Assembly (NCBI RefSeq): GCF_003086295.3
Contig: NC_092054.1
Span: 36,486,393 to 36,550,392, forward strand
Direction: 5' to 3'
DNA: 64,000 nt
Source: Arachis hypogaea
Taxonomy: Eukaryota; Streptophyta; Magnoliopsida; Fabales; Fabaceae
The notes below the pieces were generated by a model. It did no database searches. It worked only from the letters and a program-made list of their open reading frames with translations, and was not told where the DNA came from. Below are positions 42,136 to 54,660 of this stretch, one piece after another. The position numbers were made by a program, and so were the translations under genes. Numbering within the stretch: the stretch's first letter is position 1; each line of letters begins with the position of its first letter.

Positions 42136-44783
42136 ATGCGTAGAGAGGAGAGACATCAACTCCTCCATATACCGACCAGAGGACCCTTCATAGACTTAGA
42201 AGGGAAGCAAGAGGGAAGAGAGTACTGGGAGAAGAAGATTGAAGGAGAATCTGAGGACAATTTTGAGGAAGCTTAATCTAAATGGATAGAGAAGTCCACA
42301 TAGGAGTGATGGAAAAAGCATTCCTGAGGGGGTTTTAGTTCATACATAAACAATCTCGGAATTGTGAAGCATTCAGAAACCACCATCAGCAACAATTTTG
42401 AGCTCAAACACAGCTAATATCATGTGGGAATCTTGTTCATTTGTGGTCTAATGAGACCAACCAACACCCACAAATCCTGAGAATTTGCGACACTGTGAGT
42501 CCTGGATCAGAAGATGCCTATAACTGCTTTGTCCCATTTTCACTTAGGGACGGCAGTAAGGGCTGGATCATTCCAAGGGGAGCTAAACATGGGACGGGGG
42601 AAAGCAAGTTCTGGCATGTTTCTACCCCCACAAAAGGTCAATAGGCTTCGATCTGAGGTTCAGACTTTAGACAACAAGATGGTGAAACTCTCTACGAGGC
42701 ATGGGAGAGATTCAAGGATGACAAGAAATGCCACCAGACATTTCCATGACTGGGTGCATTGCATATTTTATGATGGACTCTTAGAATCAAGGAAGGCTGT
42801 AGAATTCATCAAGGTCATTGACAGGAAAGACTGAAGAAGCCATTGAAGTGATTGAGACAGTGGTGAGAAAGTATACAGATCAGAAGAACAACACTAAGGA
42901 GTCATGAGCTGAACATGTTGATACAATCCTAGCCCAAAACAAGGTGTTGCTAAGCACTAGCAGAGCTCACAGAAATTAAAAAAGAAGTGGCTGCGATACA
43001 CACAAAGATCAAGGAAGAAAGCACTGAAGAGTGATTGGGAAGAGGCCAATTATGTAGGAAATCAACAAAGGCAACCATATGATCCACATTCCAACACTTA
43101 CAACCCAGGGTGGAAAAACCACCCAAACTTTGGGTGGGGAAACCAGCAAAACCAACATAACAAGTCCACATACCAAAACTCCAACCAAAGATCATACCAA
43201 GCCACACAAAACACTTACTCCCAACCATCATATCATGGCCAAAATAATCAACCTACCCAACCTAATCCGAACCAACAATTTCAAGATCAATTAAACAGGA
43301 TAGAAGGAAGGCTGGCAAACATGGGTCAGGACGTAAGTGAGTTGAAAAGCTTTAGGGATGAGGTGAGATCTACCTTAAGGGACCATGGTGAAAGACTAAA
43401 GAGGATGGAGTCTCAAGTAGGAGAGCTATCCCAACAAGCCCCCAAGTCCACAGCAGTGTTCCTAGTGACACGGAAAAGAATCCTAAAGGGGAACAAAAGG
43501 GAGTGAGATGGGAAGACTGCAAAGCCATCACTATATTGAAGGAAATCTCAGAAGAAGAAGGAATCAGACCCTCAAAACAGGAGCCAGAAATCTTGAAGGA
43601 AAGTGTGGAAGAAGCTAAGCAGGAAAGTGAAACGGAGCAAGCCAAGGAACTGCAAAAAGGCATGATAGAAGCATATCAACCAAAAGCACCATTTCCTCAG
43701 AGGTTAGGAGGAGGAGAAAAAGGGAAAACCTATTCAAGGTTTTTAGAGACATTTAAGTCTCTCCATATTAATATTCCCTTTCTTGAGATTCTCCAGCAAA
43801 TGCCTACACATATCAAGTATTTAAAAGAATTGTTGAGCAAGAAAAGAGTTTTGAAGGGAGGACAAACGGTAACAATGAACAAAGAATGCAGTGCCCTCAT
43901 CAAGAAGGACACAGTTTCTAAGAAAACAGACCCAGGAAGTTTTCATATCCCCTGCATCATAGGGGGAACAAAAATTGATAGAGGATTCTGTGATCTAGGA
44001 GCTAGCATAAATGTGATGCCTCTAACTCTCATGAAGAGGCTACAACTGAATGAGGTGAGATCCACTGATGTAATCATACAACTAGCTGACAAAACTCAGA
44101 AGCAAGCTGAAGGGGTAGTTGAGAATGTGCTGGTTAGAGTGGGAGATTATTACTTCCCCATAGACTTCGTCATTTTGGACATGGAGGAAAGCTACCTACA
44201 CCCTATCATTCTGGGCAGGCCATTTCTAGCCACTACCAGAGCGATCATAGATGTAGAACAAGGAGAGCTAATTCTGAGAATACGTGATGAACAGCTCATT
44301 TTCAAAGTTTTCAAACCTGCATCTGAGCCTGAACCAGAATCGGAAAAGCCTAAGGATGATAGTAGCCATCTATGTTTGGAGGAAAGCAAGCCAGCAACTG
44401 AAACTCTAAAACAGTCCTTGGAAGGCAAACGAGAGTTGCAAGAGTTAAAGCCACAAGAATCAATGGAAACAGATCAGAAGGATCCTCATTGCATAAGGGT
44501 CAATGAAGAAATCCTCAGGAGAAAGGGAAGAATTGTAAAGAAATTGCCAAGAGGGTGGAGAAACAAGAAAATTCCCACTGAAGGTTTCTCTCCGGGAGAT
44601 AAAGTGATATCAAGCCATTATTTGCCAATTCCACCTGGCCTCAAAACCATTCCTTCCCAGCTCCCTCAAGTGTTCACAATCAGGAAAGTTCTTTCTATGG
44701 AACATTTAGAAATCATGAAGGAATCAAGTGGGGACGTTTTCATAGTGAGAGGAGAAGACGTCAAGCACTACAATCCACCCTAA
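42136..44783 (+). pseudogene. A4 gag-protease-IN tail, N-terminal half corrupted
   Basis: Same type as A1 and A3. From 42136 to about 43020 small deletions destroy the frame; from about 43030 the text is clean. 43503-44783 gives an uninterrupted protease (DLGASINVMP) and integrase-like tail. The corruption borders the gap and is probably technical. A4 shares PID instead of PTD before FVILDMEE with A3, which marks the two as sister copies. Confidence 0.8.
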
Positions 44784-44794
44784 CAAGGGACAAC

Positions 44795-44842
44795 TGTCAA
44801 GCTAGTGACGTTAAAGAAGCGCTTCATGGGAGGCAACCCATG
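44795..44842 (+). promoter_or_regulatory. Post-gag two-hairpin element, A4 copy
   Basis: Identical to the A3 copy: TGTC/GACG, AAGCGCTT, CATGGG/CCCATG. Confidence 0.75.
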
Positions 44843-45861
44843 TTTTAATATCCTTACTTTTTTGTTGTGCATTTAATAAAGCATGGTTTCTTATGCATGA
44901 ACTTGAATCCTCAGGACAACTGCTGAAAGAGTGCACTAAACATTGCATGTAAAATACAATTTGTCTCTAAGTTTGGTGTGCCTGAAGGCACCCCAAATTT
45001 TATTCAAAATGCATTCAATTTTTCATTCAAAATGCACAACCAAACATTAAGTTTGGTGTTCCTCTTTGAACACGGTTCATGAAAAGCAAGAAGTTCCTCT
45101 GGATTTCGAATTTCATGACAAGTATACCATTCGCATGTTTTAATGCTTTGGTTTCAATCACTTAGGGTAGTAAATTTGTTTAGAATCAAAGAGCCAAAGT
45201 GACTATGATTTATTAGAATTATGCACATTCATTAAGGACAACCAATATGGATTTCATGTCATCAGGAGACTTTACCAAACACTAAGTTTGGTGTCCAGTA
45301 ATAAGTGTGCATACATACAAAAGTCACGGCTATAAGCTCATGAAGTCAATCATTGATTTACATGTGCAAGTACTATTCATCATTCACATGGACCGAAAAA
45401 TGATAGCAAACTTGTTTGTTTGTGCAGGTACAAAAGAAAAGACAAAAATGGAGGAAAAAGACAAAGGGAGGTACGATGCTTGGTCAAAAAGAAAGTTCAC
45501 AAGTCTTTGAAACTAACACATGGAAAAAGGAAGTTCTACAAGAAAAGATAGCCACATGTACAACCTAATGCACCCGGAATACTTCCAAGAAAATGAAAAG
45601 CAATTCGTCCTTCTCCCTAATTCATATATTTACCATCAAGCCACCCTTCACAAACCACCCTAGCCGTCCATTTTTCACTCACGGGCACTATAAAGAACCA
45701 CTTGGGGAACGAGTTCAACACTACCAAATCTCCTTCATGCACATTTTCTTCATCATAGCATAACTATCTCTTGCCGAAAACAACCTCACCACACTTCCAA
45801 CAACACTTCTTGCTTCACCTTGTCAACTTTAGCTTGTCACTTACCCAAAACTAAAGAACCA

Positions 45862-47371
45862 ATGGCAGCTTCATCTAGCCACAAAAGAAGAAAAGACAAG
45901 CAGCCAATGGAGGAGAACAGGGAATTCGATGCATGGAGATACAAATCAGTTTTCCATGAGATTCAAGCCGAATGGATGAGACCTAAAAGGGTACTAGCTG
46001 AGGTTCCCTTTGACCTTGAAAAGGATGAGTTCCCAGGTGTTTGGGAGAAGATCAAAAAGAGGAAGTGGGAGCTCCTGACTAAGCCAATCACTAAAATCAA
46101 CATCAACTTGGTGAAGGAGTTCTATGCAAATGCAGTGAGGGAAGACTCAACCAAGAAACCCACATACAAAAGCTATGTGAGAGGGGTGGAAGTTGACTTC
46201 AGTCCCAAAGCAATCATGAAAACTCTTGGGCTGAAAAACATACATTTCAGCCAAGCAAGTTATTGAAGAAAGGATGATAGGAGAACCTGACTATACAACT
46301 ATTGCTGAATACCTTTGTGCCATCAGAGCTGAATGGGTGAGAAAAACAAGAGGGGCTCCAAGAGTCTTGAGAAGGGGAGACCTAACACCGGAAGCTAAAG
46401 GGTGGTATGCAATAGTTAGGAGATCCATCCTACCCACTACAAACTCTTCAGAAATAGTCCCTAAAAGAGCCATCTTGCTACATTGCATTATGGTGGGAGG
46501 GGAGATTAAAGTTCATAAACTCATTGCTGAACAGATACAAGAGCTTAGTGAGAAAAGTGACCCTGAATCCTGGCTCCACTTCCCTAGCACCATCATTAGA
46601 CTATGCATCGATGCCCAAGTACCACTTGAAGACGAAAGACCTAATTGGCTATATCCTGGATTGGCTATAACTGCGTACAGAATGACTCTTGGCCCAATTG
46701 CTCCAAGACATACAAAAAGAAGAAATGAAGAAGGGCAACAAGCAGAAGCAGAGCAAGAAGCGGAACAAGAAGGACAGGAAGGAGAAGACGGAGAAGAAGA
46801 GCAAGAAGAGCAAGGAATTCCAGAAAGAAGACAACAAATTCCCAGAGACCCCATGGATATGAGCAGAATGCAGGAAATCATAGAAGGAATGTCTCAACAA
46901 TACATGAGGTCTCAGGAGAGACAAGAGGACTTTCACTTAAAAATGATGGATATGCAAAGGAACTTTGAATCAAGATTCTTAGATCTGCAAAGGGAACAGA
47001 ATTTACACTTACAGGAATCCTTCAGCCACATATGCCAACACCAAGATGCCAATGTCTTGGCAATCAAGGAAGCCACCACTTTACAGAATGCAAGATACTC
47101 AGTTCAAGCTGATTACAACATCAGTTCTCAAATCAAGCTTAACTACATAGGGGAACATCTACACAAGATGGACCCAGCATTCCCAGCTTTTGATGAGTAT
47201 TTCAAAGGGAGGAAAGAAGGAGAAATAAACAAGGCAATGATCCTTGAAAAAGGAGTGGAAGAAACAATGAAAAAGGTTGGATTCTGGAAAAAGCTCATAA
47301 GAAAAGACAAAGGAAGTACAAGTGGTCAAAAAGAGGCAGGAAGCAAGAAGAAGCAGGATCCCAAGAATTAA
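45862..47371 (+). pseudogene. A4 ORF2 with one frameshift
   Basis: ATG 45862. Compared with A1 ORF2 a single extra T (AGTTATTGAAG instead of AGTTATGAAG, about 46262) creates a stop after SQASY; the rest continues open from 46274 to 47371. All domain features of A1 ORF2 are otherwise present. This lies outside the error-rich zone, so it may be real. Confidence 0.85.
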
Positions 47372-48456
47372 GAAGAACCAAGCAATAAATAAGAGGTGGC
47401 CTCGTTCCTTAATAATCAAATGATAATTGGTGAATTGTCTTTATGAGCTTTCTTTCATCATAAGCCATTTAAGTGTTATGTGGAGTTTTTAGTATGAGTG
47501 TCTGTTTATTGCTTTGAATAAAGCGAATGCCTAGATGTTGGATATAACTTCACCTTCTTAAACAAATGCTTGCCATGCTTGTTCTGTTTCCAAAAATAAA
47601 AGAAAAGTTTGAACAAAAGTAACTTGGCTCAATTAGTGACAAATCAAGTAGAATTAAGTGGTGGTATGCATGCTTGATTGTTTAGTCAGATCACTGGAAT
47701 TAGAGTGTAGAATTATCATTTTTTTTGTGTAGAAATTGAAAACTGTCTATGGATCTTGATGAATAAATGTCTTTGGCCATGAAAAAGAAAGAAAAAGAAG
47801 AAGAAAAAGCCACTGAAAAAGGGCAACCAAAAAGCAAAAAAATTTGAGAAAATAAGCTAGGCATCAATGGTTTGAACTTCTGAGACAAATGCCTGTGGTG
47901 TTTATGTATTAAGGATATGCTTGGATGAATAGGTTCTGAGGAGTGTTTCAACACTTGGTAACTTGGGTTAACTAACCCGGGATTATCAACCAAAAGTCCA
48001 TTATCAAGAGCAACCTAAATACAAAACATTTAGTCACACAAAGAGGTGCTGGGCACCAATGTCTCAAGAAGAAATGTGAACTAAAATGCCTGGAGTGGAT
48101 ATGTGTAGTGCACTGATAAGAAAAAGAAAATGCCAAAGGCTGGTGCAACACATGACACTAAGCAAACAAGGAGCAAAGAAGCTCTAAGAAAAAGAAAAGA
48201 AAAACAAAGAAGAGAAAAGTGCCAAGGACATAAGAGTAACAAGAGGCCATAGCAGTGTTTGTTGGATGCAATGAAAAAGTGATAATCTTACCTGATGAGA
48301 ATGAAAAAGTGATGCTGCAACTTTCTGCATAAAACCCTTCTGATGAACTTAAAGTGCTTACTAATATAGCCAATGGGATTGCTTTCTGTTCATGCTTTTT
48401 TTTCTCAAATAACTCAGGACTTGCTTAGGGACAAGCAAGTATTAAGTTTGGTGTTG
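47372..48456 (+). other. A4 3' untranslated region
   Basis: Equivalent to that of A1; ends with ACTTGCTT/AAGCAAGT (48419-48440) and TAAGTTTGGTGTTG (48443-48456). Confidence 0.75.
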
Positions 48457-50726
48457 TGATGCCAAGGCATCTTAGGCTAGTTTCACTAGCATTTTTCTAT
48501 TAGTTTTAGTAGTTTTATGCATTTTCTTGAGCTTAAAGTAACCAAGAATGGTTAAATGAATAACAAAGCAATGAACCATCCAAACAGTATGATTTTGATG
48601 CAAATTCCATGAGTTTTTAGTTATATTACTTGAATGCTATGAATGGAAGATTTCTCATGAAATTTTGCAAGACTTTGATGCAATTGTTTGGATGATTTCA
48701 GGGAAGAAGAGGCTAGGCAAGGAAGCAACAAAATCAATAAAGGAAGCTTGAATATCACATGTGGAGTTTAAGTTCCAGTTTAAGCTTAAACTGGAGCTTA
48801 AACGCCAGAATCATGAGGGCTAAGAAATGCTGGAACTGAAGTTTAACCTCCAGTTTAACCTTAAACTGGAGGTTAAATGCCAGAATGAAAGTCTCACCAA
48901 AGAAGCATTTCCACGTTTAACCTCCAGTTTAACCTTAAACTGGAGGTTAAACGCCAGAAGTGGGAAATTCACCATGGGAGCAATTCCACGTTTAAGCTCC
49001 AGTTTAACCTTAAACTGGAGCTTAAACGTGTTCGACACAAACTCTCACCAAAGAAGCATTTTCACGTTTAACCTCCAGTTTAACCTTAAACTGGAGGTTA
49101 AACGCCAGAAGGAAGAAAGGCACCAGGAGCATTCCACGTTTAAGCTCCAGTTTAACCTTAAACTGGAGCTTAAACGTGTTCGACACCTCCAGGGCTACCT
49201 TTCCCCTCTTCCACGTTTAAGCTCTAGTTTAACCTTAAACTGGAGCTTAAACGTGTTCGACCTCCAGGGCTGCCTTTCCTATCTCCACGTTTAAGCTTCA
49301 GTTTAACCTTAAACTGAAGCTTAAACGTGTTCGACTAAGTGACCCTCCAGGGCTGCCTTCTTCCATTTCCACGTTTAAGCTTCAGTTTAACCTAAAACTG
49401 AAGCTTAAACGTGCTTCCACAAAAGGCATCACTGGAAGTGTCTGGCGTTTAAGCTGCAGTTTAAGCTTAAACTGCAACTTAAACGCCACTCTTGGAAAAG
49501 GTTTCTGGGCCAAAAATATTGCGGTTTAAGTTAGTATTTGAGCACAAACATTAACTTAAACTTACTCTGGTATGAAACCCAATTGAATATCATGGTTTAT
49601 GGGATTGGGCCTGAAGGATTGATGAGTCTGAAATTTCAATTTGTTGAGTCATGTGTCATTATTTGATTATCACTAAGTTGGCTCAATGAATGTTACAGAA
49701 TTTGGATCAGCAGCCTCATCAAGATTATGGATCATAAACCCAAAGCAAAAGGAAAGCAGGGAGAGGCCTCAAAGCCCAAGAAACACAACAGAAGCTCAAT
49801 ATAGAAAGTGTATAAATAGGATAGAATTTAAGTTAGGAAGGACTTTTTGATCTTTTCATTTGGCTAGTTTTCATATCTTTGTAATTGAATTCAGAGCTAT
49901 GACTCACTAAACCCCCTTTCATTGGGTTAGGGAGCTCTATTGTAATTCAATGAATCAATAATAGTTTATCTTCTTCTTCAATCTTTTCTCTTGAATTTTG
50001 TTAGAAAGCTTCTCGATCTAATTCCATTGGGTAGTTGTCTTGGGAAAGAAACTACCCATAATTGGAATCCTTCGGAACCTTGGGAAAGGAATGGAGGATT
50101 CATGCTAGAGAAGCTTTCTCACAGTGAATTGGATTGGGGTTTGGATGGATATTGTGACATGTAATCCTACCAAATTGTGGTTCATGAAACTGTGTGGTAT
50201 AATCAGTGATCGAGCATCATCTCTTCTTATGAACATTTAAACCAAGGGATTGGGAATTTGTTTGTTTTTAGAGAGAATTGGTGAACCAAGGGATTGGGAT
50301 CCAATCATATAAGATTGCCAAGCAAAATTCAATGAACGCATTGGTTGAGGAAGAGATAAACATGTTTTGATTCGGAGATCTCAATATCTCCTACAACCCA
50401 ATGAATTCCCCATTTCTGATTTACCACTTTCTCTTTACATTCTGCAATTAAATTCATGCAATCACCCCCATCCCTTTTAATTTCAGCAATTTAGCTTCTC
50501 GCTCTTTAATTCATGCAATTTTACATTCCGCAATTCTCATCTAAATCTTGATTCCGCTCAACTAGAACATACTTCTAATCCGAATTGCTCACTCAACCAA
50601 TCCTTGTGGGATTCGACCTCACTCTATTGTGAGTTTTTACTTGACGATAACCGGTGCACTTGCCGGAAGGAATTTTGCCGATCGTGCAATTTCCTAAATC
50701 GTAGCATAACAAGTTTATGCGCATCA
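48457..50726 (+). repeat. Family A LTR5 (shared by A4 and A5)
   Basis: 2270 bp, TG...CA, with 10 palindrome units (about 48768-49487). It lacks the unit after CCAAGTTTTCTCC and one of the two GCTTCAG units present in LTR1-3. TATA box at 49811. Confidence 0.95.
49811..49818 (+). promoter_or_regulatory. TATA box, LTR5
   Basis: TATAAATA, same context as in LTR1. Confidence 0.7.
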
Positions 50727-50732
50727 AGTTTA

Positions 50733-50750
50733 TGGCGCCGTTGCCGGGGA
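50733..50750 (+). other. Primer-binding site of A5 (tRNA-Asp)
   Basis: TGGCGCCGTTGCCGGGGA, perfect. Confidence 0.92.
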
Positions 50751-51008
50751 TTGGTTTTCGATTGACAATTCTCAAATTGGAAGTTAACTAGATTGAGCAT
50801 TTTTCTTGCTTTGTTAATTCAGTTCAAGTTACTTGTTGAATTTTAATTTCTGCACTCTGTTACATGCTTTCTTTCTTTATGCCTTTAAATTTAAGCAACT
50901 AACTCACTAACTCACTAACTATTTGAATTAATTCCTCAACTACTCTAACCATACTCTTCCATTAACCAAGAGTATTTCAATTGTTTGTTGCCTGTGCGGT
51001 GTTCTTGT

Positions 51009-54000
51009 ATGACAGGTAGGAGAGGAGAGACATCAACTCCTCCATATACCGAACCAGAGAGGACCCTTCATAGACTTAGAAGGGAAGCAAGAGGGAAGAG
51101 AGTACTGGGAGAAGAAGAATCTGAAGGAGAATCTGAGGACAATTTTGAGGAAGCTCTAGATCTCAACATGGATAGAGAAGTTCACAACCATGAGAGAGCT
51201 GATGGAAACAATGCCATTCCTGAGAGGAGGGTTCTTAGTTCATACATAAACCCAACCTCTGGGAATTGTGGTGGCAGCATTCAGAAACCACCCATTCAGG
51301 CCAACAATTTTGAGCTCAAACCACAGCTAATATCACTTGTGGAGAATCATTGTTCATTTGGTGGGAGTGCTAATGAAGATCCAAACCAACACCTCACAAA
51401 ATTCCTGAGAATTTGCGACACTGTGAAGTCCAATGGAGTCCAGGAAGATGCCTATAAACTGCTTTTGTTCCCATTTTCACTTAGGGACAAGGCAGCTAAG
51501 TGGCTGGAATCATTCCCAAGGGGGAGCCTAACAACATGGGACGAGGTGGAAAGCAAGTTTCTGGCACGTTTCTACCCCCCACAAAAGGTCAATAGGCTTC
51601 GATCTGAGGTTCAGACTTTTAGACAACAAGATGGTGAAACTCTCTACGAGGCATGGGAGAGATTCAAGGATTTGACAAGGAAATGCCCACCAGACATGTT
51701 CCATGACTGGGTGCAATTGCATATTTTCTATGATGGACTCTCTTATGAATCAAGGAAGGCTGTAGACTATTCATCAGGAGGTTCATTGAACAGGAAAAAG
51801 ACTGTGGAAGAAGCCATTGAAGTGATTGAGACAGTGGCTGAGAATGAGTACTACTATGCATCAGAGAGACACAACACTAAGGGAGTCATGGAGCTGAACC
51901 ATGTTGATACAATCCTAGCCCAAAACAAGGTGTTTGCCAAGCAACTAGCAGAGCTCACCAGGAAATTAGAAACAAAGCAAGTGGCTGCGATACACACACA
52001 AGATCAAGAGGAAGAAAGCACTGAAGGAGGTGATTGGGAAGAGGCCAATTATGTAGGAAATCAACAAAGGCAATCATATGATCCACATTCCAACACTTAC
52101 AATCCAGGATGGAAAAACCACCCAAACTTTGGGTGGGGGAACCAACAAACCCAACCACAAAACCACAAACCTTACAACCATAACCAACATAACAATTCCA
52201 CATACCAAAACTCCAACCAAAGATCATACCAAGCCACACAAAACACTTACTCCCAACCATCATATCAAGGCCAAAATAATCGACCTACCCAACCTAATCC
52301 GAACCAACAATTTCAAGATCAATTAAACAGGATAGAAGGAATGCTTGCAACCATGGGTCAAGACATAACCGAATTGAAAGCTTTTAAGGAAGAAGTAATT
52401 TCCAACTTGCAAAACCAAGGAGCTGCCATCGAGAAGTTAGAAAATCAAATTGGGTATTTGTATAAGCAAATCCCTGGGCCAAGTGTTTCTCATGCTGCCA
52501 AGGCTATTGCAAGGGAAGAATGTAAAGCCATAACCCTCAGAAGTGGAAAAAAGCTAAAGGAGATCTCAAGTGAACCCACAGAGGATGAAGCAAGGGAAAA
52601 TGTGAGAGACAAGGAACAGGGACAATCCTTTACACCGTCTGCAACAAGAGAAAAAGAAAAAGAGGTCCTGAAGCCGTATAAACCCAAAGCACCATATCCT
52701 CAATGTTTGATGAAAGGTGAAAAGGATGGCCAATTCTCCAGATTTTTGGAGATTTTCAAGAAGCTTCAAATCAACATCCCGTTTGCTGAGGCAATAGAGC
52801 AAATGCCACTCTATGCAAAATTCTTAAAGGAATTAATGACCAAAAAGAGAAGCTGGAGAAATGAGGAAACTGTGTTGTTGACTGAAGAATGCAGTGCCAT
52901 CATTCAACACAAATTGCCTCAGAAACTGAAGGATCCAGGCAGTTTTTAAATCCCCTGCATCATAGGAGAAGTCATGGTGGAGAAGGCCTTGTGTGACTTA
53001 GGGGCCAGTATCAATTTGATGTCTCTAACAATGATGAGAAGAATGGAGATTGAGGAAGCCAAACCAACAAGAATGGCCCTCCAATTAGCAGACCGAACCT
53101 TTAAATTCCCTCATGGGATAGTTGAGGATTTGTTGGTAAAAGTGGGAGATTTCATATTCCCTGCCGATTTTGTGGTATTAGATATGGAGGAAGAAGCCGA
53201 AGCTTCAATAATTCTGGGAAGACCCTTCCTGGCTACTGCAGGAGCCATCATAGATGTCCAAAAGGGTGAGCTCACTCTTAGACTACATGATGAGCAATTG
53301 GTGTTTAACGTATTCAAGGCAATGAGCTATCCATCAGAATCACTAAAGGAATGCATGAGGGTGGATGTAGTGGACATTGCAGTACAAGAAACCTTTGAGA
53401 AAACAACAAAGGAAGTGGCAGAGGAGGAGTTCACCAAGGATATTGAAGATAGTGACATCAAGGCTGCTGAAACAACCATGCCAAGCATGCCAGATAAAGT
53501 GAAAGAAGAGAAGGAAGCACCAAAACCTGAGCTCAAAGCATTGCCCCCTAATCTCAAGTATGCATACTTGGGTAGTAATGAGAGCTATCCTATTATCATT
53601 AGCTCTGCCCTGAGCCAAGAACAGGAAGAAAAATTGATCAATGTACTACAAACTCATCAAGACGCCATTGGATGGACCCTAGCTGATTTAAAGGGGATAA
53701 GTTCATCCATATGCATGCATAAAATCTTGTTAGAAGAGGATGCTAGACCCTACATTCAAGCTCAGAGAAGATTGAATCCTGTCATGAAAGAAGTAGTACA
53801 AAAGGAGGTCATGAAGTTATGGCAGGCAGGGGTAATCTACCCCATTTCTGATAGCCCATGGGTTAGTCCCATCCATGTAGTGCCCAAGAAAGGTGGCATA
53901 ACTGTGGTGCCAAATGAGAGGAACGAACTCATACCCACAAGAACTGTCACTGGGTGGAGGATGTGCATAGACTACAGGAAGCTCAATGAAGCCACCAGAA

Positions 54001-54649
54001 AAGATCATTTCCCACTCCCATTCATGGATCAGATGCTTGAAAGGCTTGCAGGACATGCTTACTATTGCTTTCTGGATGGATACTCAGGCTATAATCAGAT
54101 AGTAGTTGATCCTAGAGATCAAGAGAAAACATCATTTGTTTGTCCATATGGAGTTTTTGCTTATAGACGCATGCCCTTTGGATTGTGCAATGCACCTGCC
54201 ACTTTCCAAAGATGCATGCTGTCCATCTTTTCAGACATGATTGAAAAATTTATTGAGGTTTTCATGGATGATTTTTCTGTGTTTGGAGATTCTTTTCCTA
54301 GCTGCCTACACCACCTTGCCTTGGTGCTTAAGAGATGCCAAGAGACCAACCTAGTATTAAAGTGGGAAAAGTGTCATTTCATGGTCACAGAAGGAATAGT
54401 CCTTGGCCACAAAATCTCGAATAGAGGCATTGAGGTGGACAGAGCTAAGGTGGAACTCATTGAAAAATTACCTCCACCAAGTAATGTCAAGGCAATTAGG
54501 AGTTTTTTGGGACACGCTGGCTTTTACAGAAGGTTTATTAGAGACTTTTCTAAAATAGCCAAACCTTTGAGTAACTTGCTTGTCTCTGATACACCCTTTG
54601 TATTTGATAAAAATTGCATGCTAGCCTATGAACTTTTGAAGCAAAAACT
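51009..54649 (+). pseudogene. A5 gag-PR-RT, nonsense mutation and 3' truncation
   Basis: Autonomous type like A2, ATG 51009. Gag is intact; one CAA-to-TAA change at 52947-52949 stops translation just before the protease. The frame then continues through protease ([10 protein letters not shown]) and the RT motifs to 54649, where pol ends abruptly after LKQKL and is joined, through an 11-bp filler, to the tenth base of an LTR. RNase H, integrase and the 3' UTR are missing. Confidence 0.92.
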
Positions 54650-54660
54650 GAAGCTCATTA
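54650..54660. other. Deletion junction pol/LTR6 with 11-bp filler
   Basis: GAAGCTCATTA stands between the last pol base shared with A2 (54649) and LTR sequence starting GGCATCTTAGG (54661). Compared with A2 to LTR3, about 3.4 kb is missing. Filler DNA points to end joining. Confidence 0.8.
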
